A model generated the notes under the pieces. The model saw nothing but the letters and a program-made list of their open reading frames with translations. It did no database searches and had not been told where the DNA came from. Positions 1 through 7,356 of a stretch of DNA of 64,000 nucleotides are shown here, in pieces. This DNA comes from Clostridiales bacterium (GTDB lineage Bacteria > Bacillota > Clostridia > Lachnospirales > Lachnospiraceae). The first letter of the stretch is position 1; every line of letters begins with the position of its first letter. The stretch is taken from assembly GCA_018372435.1 (NCBI GenBank), contig JAHAJA010000002.1, positions 62,001 to 126,000 on the forward strand. Direction: 5' to 3'. A program made the translations under genes and the position numbers.

Positions 1-267
1 ATATCTGATAGTATTGCAATAGGAGCAAGTAAGGCGATTCTAAACGCTGGTAAGTCAGTTCCTGAAGACTACTCGGTTGCTGGATTTGATGGCCTTGATA
101 TTGCATCATATTATAATCCGGCAATTACAACAATTAGGCAGCCGGTAGATGAGATAGCTAAAGCAGCAGTAACTATATTATTTGATGTAATTAAGAAAAA
201 AGCAGATCATCAAATGTGCGTTTTTCCGGGGGAATTAATCATTGGGCAATCGACAAAGTTGATCTAA
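1..267 (+). CDS. LacI/GalR-family transcriptional regulator, C-terminal fragment (5' end outside window)
   Basis: The frame is open from base 1 to a TAA at 265-267 and encodes 88 residues. It carries the typical end of the periplasmic-binding-protein-like effector domain of LacI/GalR repressors: the stretch VPEDYSVAGFDG followed by PAITTIRQP and a helical segment (DEIAKAAVTIL). In this family the domain binds a sugar or related effector and controls DNA binding by an N-terminal helix-turn-helix, which lies outside the window. The target operon cannot be read from here. A stem-loop terminator follows immediately, so this is the last gene of its unit. Confidence 0.85.
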   Translation: MSDSIAIGASKAILNAGKSVPEDYSVAGFDGLDIASYYNPAITTIRQPVDEIAKAAVTILFDVIKKKADHQMCVFPGELIIGQSTKLI

Positions 268-273
268 TTAGAG

Positions 274-323
274 AATGCTATATAACAATTACTCGATAGA
301 GAGTTATGTTATATAGCATTTTT
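274..323 (+). terminator. Rho-independent terminator after the LacI-type regulator
   Basis: The arms AATGCTATATAAC (274-286) and GTTATATAGCATT (308-320) are perfectly complementary, with a 21-nt loop, and the right arm runs into a T tract. The element begins 7 nt after the stop codon. Confidence 0.8.
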
Positions 324-364
324 ATGTTGTAATTGTGTTTTTTGTGTGAATAAAGTGAAATATA

Positions 365-393
365 TTGCAACGATGTACTTGTTGTATTAAAAT
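365..393 (+). promoter_or_regulatory. Candidate sigma-A promoter for the cyclophilin gene
   Basis: TTGCAA (365-370) and TAAAAT (388-393) are separated by 17 nt, about 90 nt before the start codon at 487. This is sequence matching only. Confidence 0.5.
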
Positions 394-486
394 AGAAAAG
401 TATGACTATATACGAGGGAGTTATAGTAGTTAGAGATTTACTTTATATACAAGCTCTCCCGATATTAGAAAGGAGTAATATCTTAT

Positions 487-1254
487 ATGAGAAAATTAGC
501 AAAATTTATGGCACTTATGCTAGTTGCTACAATGGCTTTAGCAGGTTGTTCTAAGAAAGATAATAATGTAACAAAATCTTCAGGAGGTCAATTTGATGCA
601 CCTCAAGCTGGAGACACAGTAGCAGAAATAGTAGTCAAAGACTTCGGTTCTATCAAAGTTAAATTCTTTGCTGATAAAGCACCTAAAGCAGTAGAAAACT
701 TTGTTACACATGCAAAAGATGGATATTATGATGGAGTAACATTTCACAGAATTATTAGTGAATTTATGATTCAAGGTGGTGATCCTGACGGTACAGGAAT
801 GGGTGGCGAAAGTATCTGGGGAGAGAATTTTGAAGATGAATTCTCTGATGACTTACTTCCTTTAAGAGGAGCATTATGTATGGCTAATGCTGGTAGTAAT
901 ACAAATGGAAGTCAGTTTTTTATTGTACAGGCAAATCCTTTTGTACAAGAAGAAGTTGAACAAGCATTAACGAATAATGGATATGAATTAGGAAAAACAT
1001 ACTTAGACTCCTACAAGACCCTTATGAAAGCCGCTTATAATATTGAACTGAGTGATGAACAAGCAAAGTTATATATGGAAAAAGGGGGAACTCCTTGGCT
1101 GTTCAAAGCACATACAGTATTTGGACAAATCTATGACGATGCAAGTTATGATGTGCTAGATGCAATAGCGAATGTTGAGAAGAGCGATGAACAAAATGGT
1201 ATTCCAGCAGAGAAAGTAATAATAGAAACAATTAAGATTTCTGACTATAAGTAA
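487..1254 (+). CDS. Cyclophilin-type peptidyl-prolyl cis-trans isomerase, lipoprotein
   Basis: The 255-residue protein begins with a lipoprotein signal peptide ending in the lipobox LAGC (Cys21 would be lipidated), so it should act on the outer face of the membrane, assisting folding of exported proteins. The cyclophilin fold follows from about residue 40: VTFHRIISEFMIQGGDP, then the MANAGSNTNGSQFFI motif, and HTVFGQIYD near the end. About 60 residues are inserted between the FFI motif and HTVFG (from VQEEVEQAL to LFKA), which single-domain cyclophilins lack. AAAGGAG lies 10 nt before the ATG. It is a monocistronic unit between a candidate promoter and a long hairpin. Family assignment is firm; substrates are unknown. 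Confidence 0.92.
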   Translation: MRKLAKFMALMLVATMALAGCSKKDNNVTKSSGGQFDAPQAGDTVAEIVVKDFGSIKVKFFADKAPKAVENFVTHAKDGYYDGVTFHRIISEFMIQGGDPDGTGMGGESIWGENFEDEFSDDLLPLRGALCMANAGSNTNGSQFFIVQANPFVQEEVEQALTNNGYELGKTYLDSYKTLMKAAYNIELSDEQAKLYMEKGGTPWLFKAHTVFGQIYDDASYDVLDAIANVEKSDEQNGIPAEKVIIETIKISDYK

Positions 1255-1268
1255 CAATAAGTAGCTTC

Positions 1269-1401
1269 ACATACTTTTTAGACGGAATGCTTTACACACC
1301 ATCAAAAAACAATCTTTACGAATTATCTGTCTAGTTGTAGATAATTTGTTGAAGATTGTTTTTTGATGGTGCATTTCAACGTATTCCGTCTGAAAAATAT
1401 G
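1269..1401. repeat. 133-nt near-perfect inverted repeat (large hairpin) after the cyclophilin gene
   Basis: The left arm (1269-1326) and right arm (about 1340-1401) pair along almost their whole length. Shared blocks include AGACGGAAT/ATTCCGTCT and CACCATCAAAAAACAATCTT/AAGATTGTTTTTTGATGGTG, closed by AATTATCT/AGATAATT. It may end the upstream transcript, but at about 55-60 bp per arm it is far larger than a normal terminator and resembles a folded miniature mobile repeat. Only one copy occurs in the window. Confidence 0.8.
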
Positions 1402-1423
1402 TTATAGATATTCAAATTATGTT

Positions 1424-1452
1424 TTGCAACAGCATCTTCTATCATTTATAAT
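1424..1452 (+). promoter_or_regulatory. Candidate sigma-A promoter for the two-component operon
   Basis: TTGCAA (1424-1429) and a perfect TATAAT (1447-1452) are separated by 17 nt. The start codon of the response regulator is about 200 nt further on; I see no other feature in 1453-1640. Confidence 0.6.
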
Positions 1453-1655
1453 TAAATTAATCTAGTATTTCACATATTATACATAAAATATTGCTATTAT
1501 AAGATTAAAAGGGTAACAGAAATGATTACTCGATATCAATTAATTCATTAGATACAATAACAAATGGACGGATTGAATAAGTAATAATGAATACGTTAGA
1601 AAGGATATGTTCACAGAAGTGATAAAATTCTCGTGATATATAAAGGGTGGTTTGT

Positions 1656-2330
1656 ATGGAAAATTTGAAAATACTTGTTGTTGATGATGAAAGCAGAATG
1701 AGAAAGTTAGTTGGTGATTTCCTCATTAAAAAAGGCTATGAAGTTATAGAAGCAGAAAATGGAGAGCAAGCAGTTGATTTATTCTTTCAAAACAAGAATA
1801 TAGCTCTTATTATACTTGACGTTATGATGCCTAAGATGGACGGTTGGCAAGTATGTCGAGAGATTCGTCAGTATTCTAAAGTGCCTATTATTATGCTTAC
1901 GGCTAAGAGTGATGAAAAAGATGAGTTACTTGGTTTTGAATTAGGTGTGGATGAATATATATCTAAGCCATTTAGCCCAAAGATACTTGTAGCAAGGGTA
2001 GAAGCTATATTAAGACGTGCGAATGTAGTAGAAGATGTTTTATCTGTTGGGGGGATTTCCCTTGACTTAGAAGCCCACCAGGTTAAGATAGATGGTGAGT
2101 CAGTTGAATTAAGTTACAAAGAGTTTGAGCTCTTAACGTATTTTGTTAAGAATAAAGGAGTTGCACTATCAAGAGAAAAGATTCTTAACAATGTATGGAA
2201 CTATGACTATTTTGGTGATGCAAGAACAATTGATACCCATGTGAAGAAGTTAAGAAGTAAGCTTGGAGATAAGGGGGACTACATCAAGACTATCTGGGGT
2301 ATGGGTTATAAATTAGAGGTGAGTGAATGA
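1656..2330 (+). CDS. OmpR/PhoB-family response regulator
   Basis: The receiver domain (residues 1-115) shows the acidic pocket VVDDE, the phospho-acceptor Asp55 in IILDVMMPKMDGW and Lys104 in SKPFSP. The C-terminal winged-helix DNA-binding domain (about 130-224) has LSYKEFELLTYF and the ending TIWGMGYKLE typical of OmpR/PhoB regulators. I chose the ATG at 1656, with AAAGGGTGG five nt upstream; an in-frame GTG at 1647 would place the start inside that site. Its stop overlaps the next gene by 4 nt, so it is translated with its cognate kinase. The signal and regulon are not evident. Confidence 0.93.
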   Translation: MENLKILVVDDESRMRKLVGDFLIKKGYEVIEAENGEQAVDLFFQNKNIALIILDVMMPKMDGWQVCREIRQYSKVPIIMLTAKSDEKDELLGFELGVDEYISKPFSPKILVARVEAILRRANVVEDVLSVGGISLDLEAHQVKIDGESVELSYKEFELLTYFVKNKGVALSREKILNNVWNYDYFGDARTIDTHVKKLRSKLGDKGDYIKTIWGMGYKLEVSE

Positions 2331-3889
2331 GACATTCAATAAAGTTCAAGATTACAGGGCTTATCACCATCCTAGTTATTGGGGTTGTCCTACTTTGTTG
2401 GGGAATGAATAGAGGCTTCTTGGCAGATTATTATCAATATAGTAAAGTTAAGAAATTAGAAGATACGTATAGTAAGGTTCAAATGATATATAAAACCGTA
2501 GAAGAGAAAACAAGTGAAGATATTGATGATACTGAGGTTTTGGATACGAAAAATCTATCGTTAGAGAGATTAGGGACAAATAATAATATTAATATCTATG
2601 TGTTTAGTAATGATATTATGTATTCGGTAAATATCTTCGGACAAACAATGGTAAATCTTCCGACAGATTATCCAGTGAGTCAAAGCATCATTGAACAACA
2701 ACAGGAACAGTTATCAAATCGTGTACAGACCTACCTATATGGACAAAATACAAAAGGTAATGTAATGAGAAAGCTGTTAAGAACCAAAAATTATGGAATA
2801 TATAAGGTCTATGATGAAAGAATGGAATCGTACTACATTGAATTGTTTGGGACTCTTGATAATGGATATTATGTTTATTTTCGTACCAACTTTGAGAGTA
2901 TACAGGAGAGTGTTCTTATAGCAAACAAATTCCTTGCGTATGTAGGGGTGGTAGGTGCACTTTTAGGGGTATTCATAACGCTGTTTGTAAGTAATTCTAT
3001 CACTAAACCGATTCATCAACTATCGGGAATAGCTAAGAAGATGGCTAACCTAGATTTTGATGTGAAGTACCCGGTTACAACAAAAGATGAGATTGGAGAG
3101 CTAGGTACAAGTATTAACACGTTGTCGGAAAAGTTAGAAGAGACGATTTCTGAATTAAAGAGTGCTAATAATGAGTTAAAGTCAGATATTCAAAACAAGA
3201 TTCAAATAGATGAGATGCGTAAAGAATTCTTATCAAATGTTACCCATGAATTGAAAACACCAATTGCTTTAATTCAAGGTTATGCTGAAGGTTTATTGGA
3301 TAACATTAGTGATGATGAAGAGAGTCGTAACTTCTACTGTGAAGTTATCATTGATGAAGCATCTAAGATGAATGAGATGGTTAAGCGTCTACTAAATCTA
3401 AATCAAATTGAATTTGGTAATAACCAAGCAAATATTGAACGCTTTGATATAGTAGGTCTTATTAATGGTGTTATTAATTCAACGAATATCCTTGCGCAGA
3501 AGAAGGAAGCTAAAGTATTATTCAGGGAAACAGAACCAATTGATGTATGGGCTGATGAGTATATGATTGAAGAAGTAATTACGAATTATGTAAGTAATGC
3601 ATTGAATCATCTTGCTTATGATAAGATAATTGACATTAGGTTGCAGCAAAAACAGGATTGCATTCGAGTATCTGTATTCAATACAGGCGATCCTATACCA
3701 GAAGAAGATATCGATAAGATATGGATTAAATTCTACAAAGTTGATAAGGCTAGAACAAGAGAATATGGTGGAAATGGCATCGGCTTATCTATTGTAAAAG
3801 CTATTATGGCATCCCACAATAAAGAATGTGGTGTAATTAATCATGAAAATGGAGTAGAGTTCTGGTTTGAATTAGATACGAATATATAA
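2327..3889 (+). CDS. Membrane sensor histidine kinase
   Basis: The 520-residue protein has a first transmembrane helix near residues 8-28, an extracellular sensing region of about 170 residues, a second helix near 203-222, a HAMP linker (SITKPIHQLSGIAKKM), a coiled region, and the HisKA motif NVTHELKTP with phospho-acceptor His307. The HATPase domain has the N box (NYVSNALNHL), the G1 motif (NTGDPI) and the G2 motif (GGNGIGLSIV). Its ATG overlaps the stop of the response regulator (ATGA), the usual arrangement for a cognate pair. The sensing region matches no domain I recognise. Confidence 0.93.
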   Translation: MRHSIKFKITGLITILVIGVVLLCWGMNRGFLADYYQYSKVKKLEDTYSKVQMIYKTVEEKTSEDIDDTEVLDTKNLSLERLGTNNNINIYVFSNDIMYSVNIFGQTMVNLPTDYPVSQSIIEQQQEQLSNRVQTYLYGQNTKGNVMRKLLRTKNYGIYKVYDERMESYYIELFGTLDNGYYVYFRTNFESIQESVLIANKFLAYVGVVGALLGVFITLFVSNSITKPIHQLSGIAKKMANLDFDVKYPVTTKDEIGELGTSINTLSEKLEETISELKSANNELKSDIQNKIQIDEMRKEFLSNVTHELKTPIALIQGYAEGLLDNISDDEESRNFYCEVIIDEASKMNEMVKRLLNLNQIEFGNNQANIERFDIVGLINGVINSTNILAQKKEAKVLFRETEPIDVWADEYMIEEVITNYVSNALNHLAYDKIIDIRLQQKQDCIRVSVFNTGDPIPEEDIDKIWIKFYKVDKARTREYGGNGIGLSIVKAIMASHNKECGVINHENGVEFWFELDTNI

Positions 3890-3914
3890 AAAGAACAATA
3901 TTATATTAAACATT

Positions 3915-3999
3915 AAAGACAATCTAAGTTCCTTATGTGTCAATTAATTATGATATAAAATCAGTAATTGATACATGAGGAATCATAAGATTGTCTTTT
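3915..3999 (+). terminator. Long stem-loop after the two-component operon
   Basis: AAAGACAATCT (from 3915) pairs with AGATTGTCTTT (ending 3999), and the stem continues inward through TTCCTTATGTGTCAATTA and its near complement. The stem is about 30 bp with small mismatches, and the T-rich right end fits termination. Confidence 0.7.
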
Positions 4000-4032
4000 A
4001 TGTACAAAAGAAAAAATAGGTAAAACAATGCA

Positions 4033-4061
4033 TTGAAATTTCTCTTATAACTTGTTAATAT
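4033..4061 (+). promoter_or_regulatory. Candidate sigma-A promoter for the lipoprotein/PH-domain unit
   Basis: TTGAAA (4033-4038) and TAATAT (4056-4061) are separated by 17 nt, about 135 nt before the start codon. Nothing else is recognisable in 4000-4195. Confidence 0.45.
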
Positions 4062-4195
4062 AGTAGTAATATAATGTAAGAGTATTGTGACTGTTTATTT
4101 GACTTATTTTTTTTGGAGTGTATGAGTAGTAACAAGATAATTACGAAGATTAAATGAAATATGCAATTACAATAGATAGAGATGGAGGAGACGCA

Positions 4196-4933
4196 ATGAA
4201 AAAGAAAATCTGTTTGCTTGCAATTATGTCGGTATCAATTATGCTCTTATCAGCGTGTTCAAGTACGAAGACATTAAAAGAGGAAGATAATGCAATAATT
4301 GCTCAATACATAGCAGGAAGCGTATTAAAATATGACACGTACTACACTGATGGATTGGTGTATGCTTATCAAAGACCACCTGCTGACGGGACTGCAGCAG
4401 TGGATACTGTACAAACTGTTAAACTAAGTGATAAAGAAGATTACACTAATAAGGTAATCAAAGCAGATGATACTACAAAGGTAGAGAATTCTACTTCAAA
4501 CGAAGAGGTTAAGGAAACATATAGTAAGTTATCAGATATCTATAAGAATAAGAATTTAAGAGTAGATTACAAAAAGTATACAACGACAACTAGCTATACA
4601 GGAGATTATAGTGAGCAGGCTTTTAATGTCGAAGCCAAACCAGGAAATCAATTAGTAATATTAGAATTCAAAATGAAAAATAGTAGCAAAAATAAGCAAA
4701 CAATTAACCTAATTCGATCTGGGATAACTTATGAATTAAACGTTGATGAAGAAGTATATTATCCGATTTTATCAATTGTTTCTAATGATATTCAGCAATT
4801 TAACTCAACGATTGCTGCAGGTAAATCAAAGAATGCAGTATTGATTTTCGAAGTACCGAAAGAATTAAAAGTGAATAATACAACATTAACCGTAACTAAC
4901 GTTGACAAAGTTAGCCTAGTTACAGTAAAATAA
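4196..4933 (+). CDS. Lipoprotein with a DUF4352-like C-terminal domain
   Basis: The protein starts MKKKICLLAIMSVSIMLLSAC, a clear lipoprotein signal with lipobox LSAC, so it is predicted to be anchored outside the cell membrane. I chose the ATG at 4196, preceded by GGAGG; the longer frame from 4154 would bury the signal peptide. The first 130 residues are polar with no recognised motif. The last 90 residues (NQLVILEFKMKN through EVPKELKVNN) have the beta-strand pattern of DUF4352/immunoglobulin-like lipoprotein domains. The assignment to that family is tentative and the function unknown. A PH-domain gene follows after 63 nt. Confidence 0.75.
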   Translation: MKKKICLLAIMSVSIMLLSACSSTKTLKEEDNAIIAQYIAGSVLKYDTYYTDGLVYAYQRPPADGTAAVDTVQTVKLSDKEDYTNKVIKADDTTKVENSTSNEEVKETYSKLSDIYKNKNLRVDYKKYTTTTSYTGDYSEQAFNVEAKPGNQLVILEFKMKNSSKNKQTINLIRSGITYELNVDEEVYYPILSIVSNDIQQFNSTIAAGKSKNAVLIFEVPKELKVNNTTLTVTNVDKVSLVTVK

Positions 4934-4996
4934 AGAAATTGACGTTAGGGGAAGTAGTTAATAACGGAATATGTTATATCAAAGGAGTAAAGTAAA

Positions 4997-5371
4997 ATGG
5001 GTTTTATTGAGAAGAAGAGAACAAAATTTTTAGCCTTACCGATATGTTTTACAACATATACAATTACAGATGAAAAAGTAACAATAGAAAGCGGATTTTT
5101 AAGTATTACCGAAGATGATGCGTATATGTATAAGATTCAAGATGTTCGTTTGAAAAAAAGTTTTATGGAAAGAATTTTTAAAATCGGTACAGTAATCTGT
5201 TATACAGGAGATACTACGCATCCTGAGCTCGAGCTTGTTCATATTAAACATGCACCAGAGATTAAAGATTATATTATGGCAGCATCTGAAGAAGCAAGAC
5301 GTAAGAGAAGAACAATGCATACTTTAGATATAGATGTTTCTGAATTAGATGAAGAGCAAAATATTGAATAA
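4997..5371 (+). CDS. Small bacterial PH-domain (bPH2/YdbT-like) protein
   Basis: The 124-residue protein has the pattern of a bacterial PH domain: a TYTITDEKVTIESGFLS strand pair, the YKIQDVRLKKSFMERIFKIGTV segment and a C-terminal helix (APEIKDYIMAASEEARR). It has no signal peptide or membrane span, unlike many DUF304 proteins, so it is probably cytoplasmic or peripheral. AAAGGAG lies 9 nt before the ATG. It sits directly after a lipoprotein gene and before a strong terminator, forming a two-gene unit. Its role is unknown. Confidence 0.7.
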   Translation: MGFIEKKRTKFLALPICFTTYTITDEKVTIESGFLSITEDDAYMYKIQDVRLKKSFMERIFKIGTVICYTGDTTHPELELVHIKHAPEIKDYIMAASEEARRKRRTMHTLDIDVSELDEEQNIE

Positions 5372-5401
5372 TAAAAAGTTATAGAAGTAAAAAAATAAGA
5401 T

Positions 5402-5487
5402 TCTATCTTGATTAATATAGCGCTTTTGAAAGCAATTACACTATACTTAGGAGTAATTACACTATACTAATTAAGATAGATTTTTTT
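5402..5487 (+). terminator. Stem-loop terminator after the PH-domain gene
   Basis: TCTATCTTGATTAATATAG (5402-5420) pairs with CTATACTAATTAAGATAGA (5462-5480), followed by seven T. The 41-nt loop contains a duplicated AATTACACTATACT (5434-5447 and 5455-5468), so part of the right arm has been copied into the loop. Confidence 0.8.
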
Positions 5488-5849
5488 GACCTTGTTTTTA
5501 TTAATAGAGTGGATAAAATTACACATATCATGGATACAAGAACAAATTTTTGATGGATTAATAGCAATCGAGGATATAGAGCCAAGCAAAGTAGATGAAG
5601 CTGCAAAAATTTAGATAATTTATAGTATAATCCATAGTTCGCTTATGACAGGTTAACTATTCATTATATTTATCTGAAAGTAAAAACAATAATGTTATAG
5701 TAAGTAATTTATAGAAGTTACAGTTAAAATGAATTTTACCATAGCGATGTAAAAAACTCTTGTAAAATTGTCTTAGATTGATAATAATATAAATGAGTAT
5801 ATATTTAAAGTCATAAGGAATCAAAATTGAGATAAAGAAGGAGGATACT
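5488..5849. other. Gene-poor intergenic region with a possible reading-frame remnant
   Basis: No intact gene is visible. One frame ending with a TAG at 5612-5614 reads as a protein-like stretch (IQEQIFDGLIAIEDIEPSKVDEA) but has no start codon or ribosome-binding site and no recognisable family. It may be the tail of a decayed gene. Nothing else stands out before the ribosome-binding site of the peroxiredoxin gene. Confidence 0.35.
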
Positions 5850-6305
5850 ATGTTAGAAGTAGGAACTAAAGCACCAGATTTTACACTATTAGATCAAGAT
5901 GGTAATGAAGTATCACTAAGTGATTTTAGAGGAAAAAAAGTAGCATTATACTTTTACCCTAAGGATAGTACACCTGGTTGTACAAAACAAGCCTGTGCAT
6001 ATCAAAGTTCATTAGATGAGTTTATAGATAAAGATGTTAAAGTGATTGGAATAAGTAAGGATAGTGTTAAGAGCCATAAGAACTTTAGTATGAAACAAGG
6101 ATTAACATTTACACTATTATCCGATCCAGAGCTAACTGCTATTCAAGCATACGATGTGTGGAAAGAGAAAAAGTTGTATGGAAAAGTAAGTATGGGAGTA
6201 GTACGTTCATCCTATCTGATTGATGAAAATGGTATTATAGAGAAAGTGTATGAAAAAGTTAAACCAGATATGAACGCTACTGAGATGCTAAAGGATATGG
6301 AATAA
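5850..6305 (+). CDS. bcp: Peroxiredoxin of the Bcp/PrxQ type (thiol peroxidase)
   Basis: The 151-residue protein has the Prx fold with the active-site segment FYPKDSTPGCTKQAC: peroxidatic Cys44 and, five residues later, Cys49, the arrangement of PrxQ/Bcp enzymes that form an intramolecular disulfide. It reduces hydrogen peroxide and organic hydroperoxides using thioredoxin, in the cytoplasm. AAGGAGG precedes the ATG. The next gene (yaaA) begins 4 nt after its stop, which links it to a second peroxide-stress function. Confidence 0.95.
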   Translation: MLEVGTKAPDFTLLDQDGNEVSLSDFRGKKVALYFYPKDSTPGCTKQACAYQSSLDEFIDKDVKVIGISKDSVKSHKNFSMKQGLTFTLLSDPELTAIQAYDVWKEKKLYGKVSMGVVRSSYLIDENGIIEKVYEKVKPDMNATEMLKDME

Positions 6306-6309
6306 TTAT

Positions 6310-7071
6310 ATGTTAGTATTTATATCACCAGCTAAAACAATGAAGATCAATAAGATTGAAGCAGTTGAATGTGAAAAGCCTGTGTTTGAACCATATAATA
6401 AGAAGGTTTTGAATGTCTTACAAGAGTTATCTGTATCAGACATCCAGTCTATTATGAAGGTAAATGAAAAAATTGCTACTAATACTTATGAAAATCATAA
6501 TAATATTCAGTTTGATGATGCTGGTTCACCTGCTTTATATACGTATGATGGAATGCAATATAAGGCAATGGCTACGGAGTTATTTACGAATGACGATATG
6601 ATGTATGCAAATGAACATGTTAGAATTCTTAGTGGTCTATATGGAATATTGAAACCAAATACAAGTATTTATCCATATCGCTTGGAGATGCAATTAAAAT
6701 TGCCTATAGATAAGGCGAAGAATTTGTATGAATTCTGGGAAAAGCCGATAAGGGAATACTTACAAAATGCAGAAAGTATGCATAAGATCTATGTGAACTT
6801 AGCATCGTCAGAATATAGTAAAGTTATAGCTAATTTTATGAAGCAGGAAGAAAAAGATTTCGTTACTTGTACCTTCAAAGTTAAGAAGGGGGATAAGCTT
6901 AAAGTGGAATCTACAGCTTCGAAAAAGGCACGAGGGTTAATGGTTCAATATATAGTAAAGAATCGAATTGAAGAAAAAGATGGACTTCGTAAGTTTAATT
7001 TAGATGGTTTCACTTATTGTAATGAAACAAGTACACAACAGGAGTATGTATTTATAAAAGAAGTCTTATAA
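6310..7071 (+). CDS. yaaA: Peroxide-stress protein YaaA (UPF0246/DUF328)
   Basis: The 253-residue protein opens with MLVFISPAKTM and has the family segments LSGLYGILKP, YPYRLEM and VNLASSEYSKV, and the C-terminal FKVKKGDKLKVESTASKKARGLM block. In Escherichia coli YaaA lowers free iron and protects against peroxide, which I carry over by family. It has no good ribosome-binding site and starts 4 nt after bcp, so it is probably translationally coupled to it. It is cytoplasmic and of normal family length. Confidence 0.93.
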   Translation: MLVFISPAKTMKINKIEAVECEKPVFEPYNKKVLNVLQELSVSDIQSIMKVNEKIATNTYENHNNIQFDDAGSPALYTYDGMQYKAMATELFTNDDMMYANEHVRILSGLYGILKPNTSIYPYRLEMQLKLPIDKAKNLYEFWEKPIREYLQNAESMHKIYVNLASSEYSKVIANFMKQEEKDFVTCTFKVKKGDKLKVESTASKKARGLMVQYIVKNRIEEKDGLRKFNLDGFTYCNETSTQQEYVFIKEVL

Positions 7072-7087
7072 TTTAATAGACATTTAG

Positions 7088-7138
7088 AATAAGTAGCTAA
7101 GTATGACATAATGATATCATACTTAGTTACTTATTTTT
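7088..7138 (+). terminator. Rho-independent terminator after bcp-yaaA
   Basis: AATAAGTAGCTAAGTATGA (7088-7106) pairs with TCATACTTAGTTACTTATT (7117-7135) with one mismatch and a 10-nt loop, followed by T residues. Confidence 0.85.
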
Positions 7139-7356
7139 AATCTATAAACAGAAAGTAGTTACTTATCAAGAATCTAGGCATTTATTTCCTAAGCATTTTA
7201 ACAAGGAATATTTGCATCTTTAAGCGTTAAAGAAGCACACAAGGTTTAATAGTTCAATTATGACAAAATATTTGTCGAATTATTTCACTTATATTTCACA
7301 TTGGCTTTGTATTATTAAAAAGATGTTTAAAGAAATGCTAAAGGAGAGGTTAAAAT

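Noticed and set aside
5510..5614. Short protein-like frame after the PH-domain gene
   Set aside because: There is no start codon with ribosome-binding site and no recognised family; kept only as a possible remnant.
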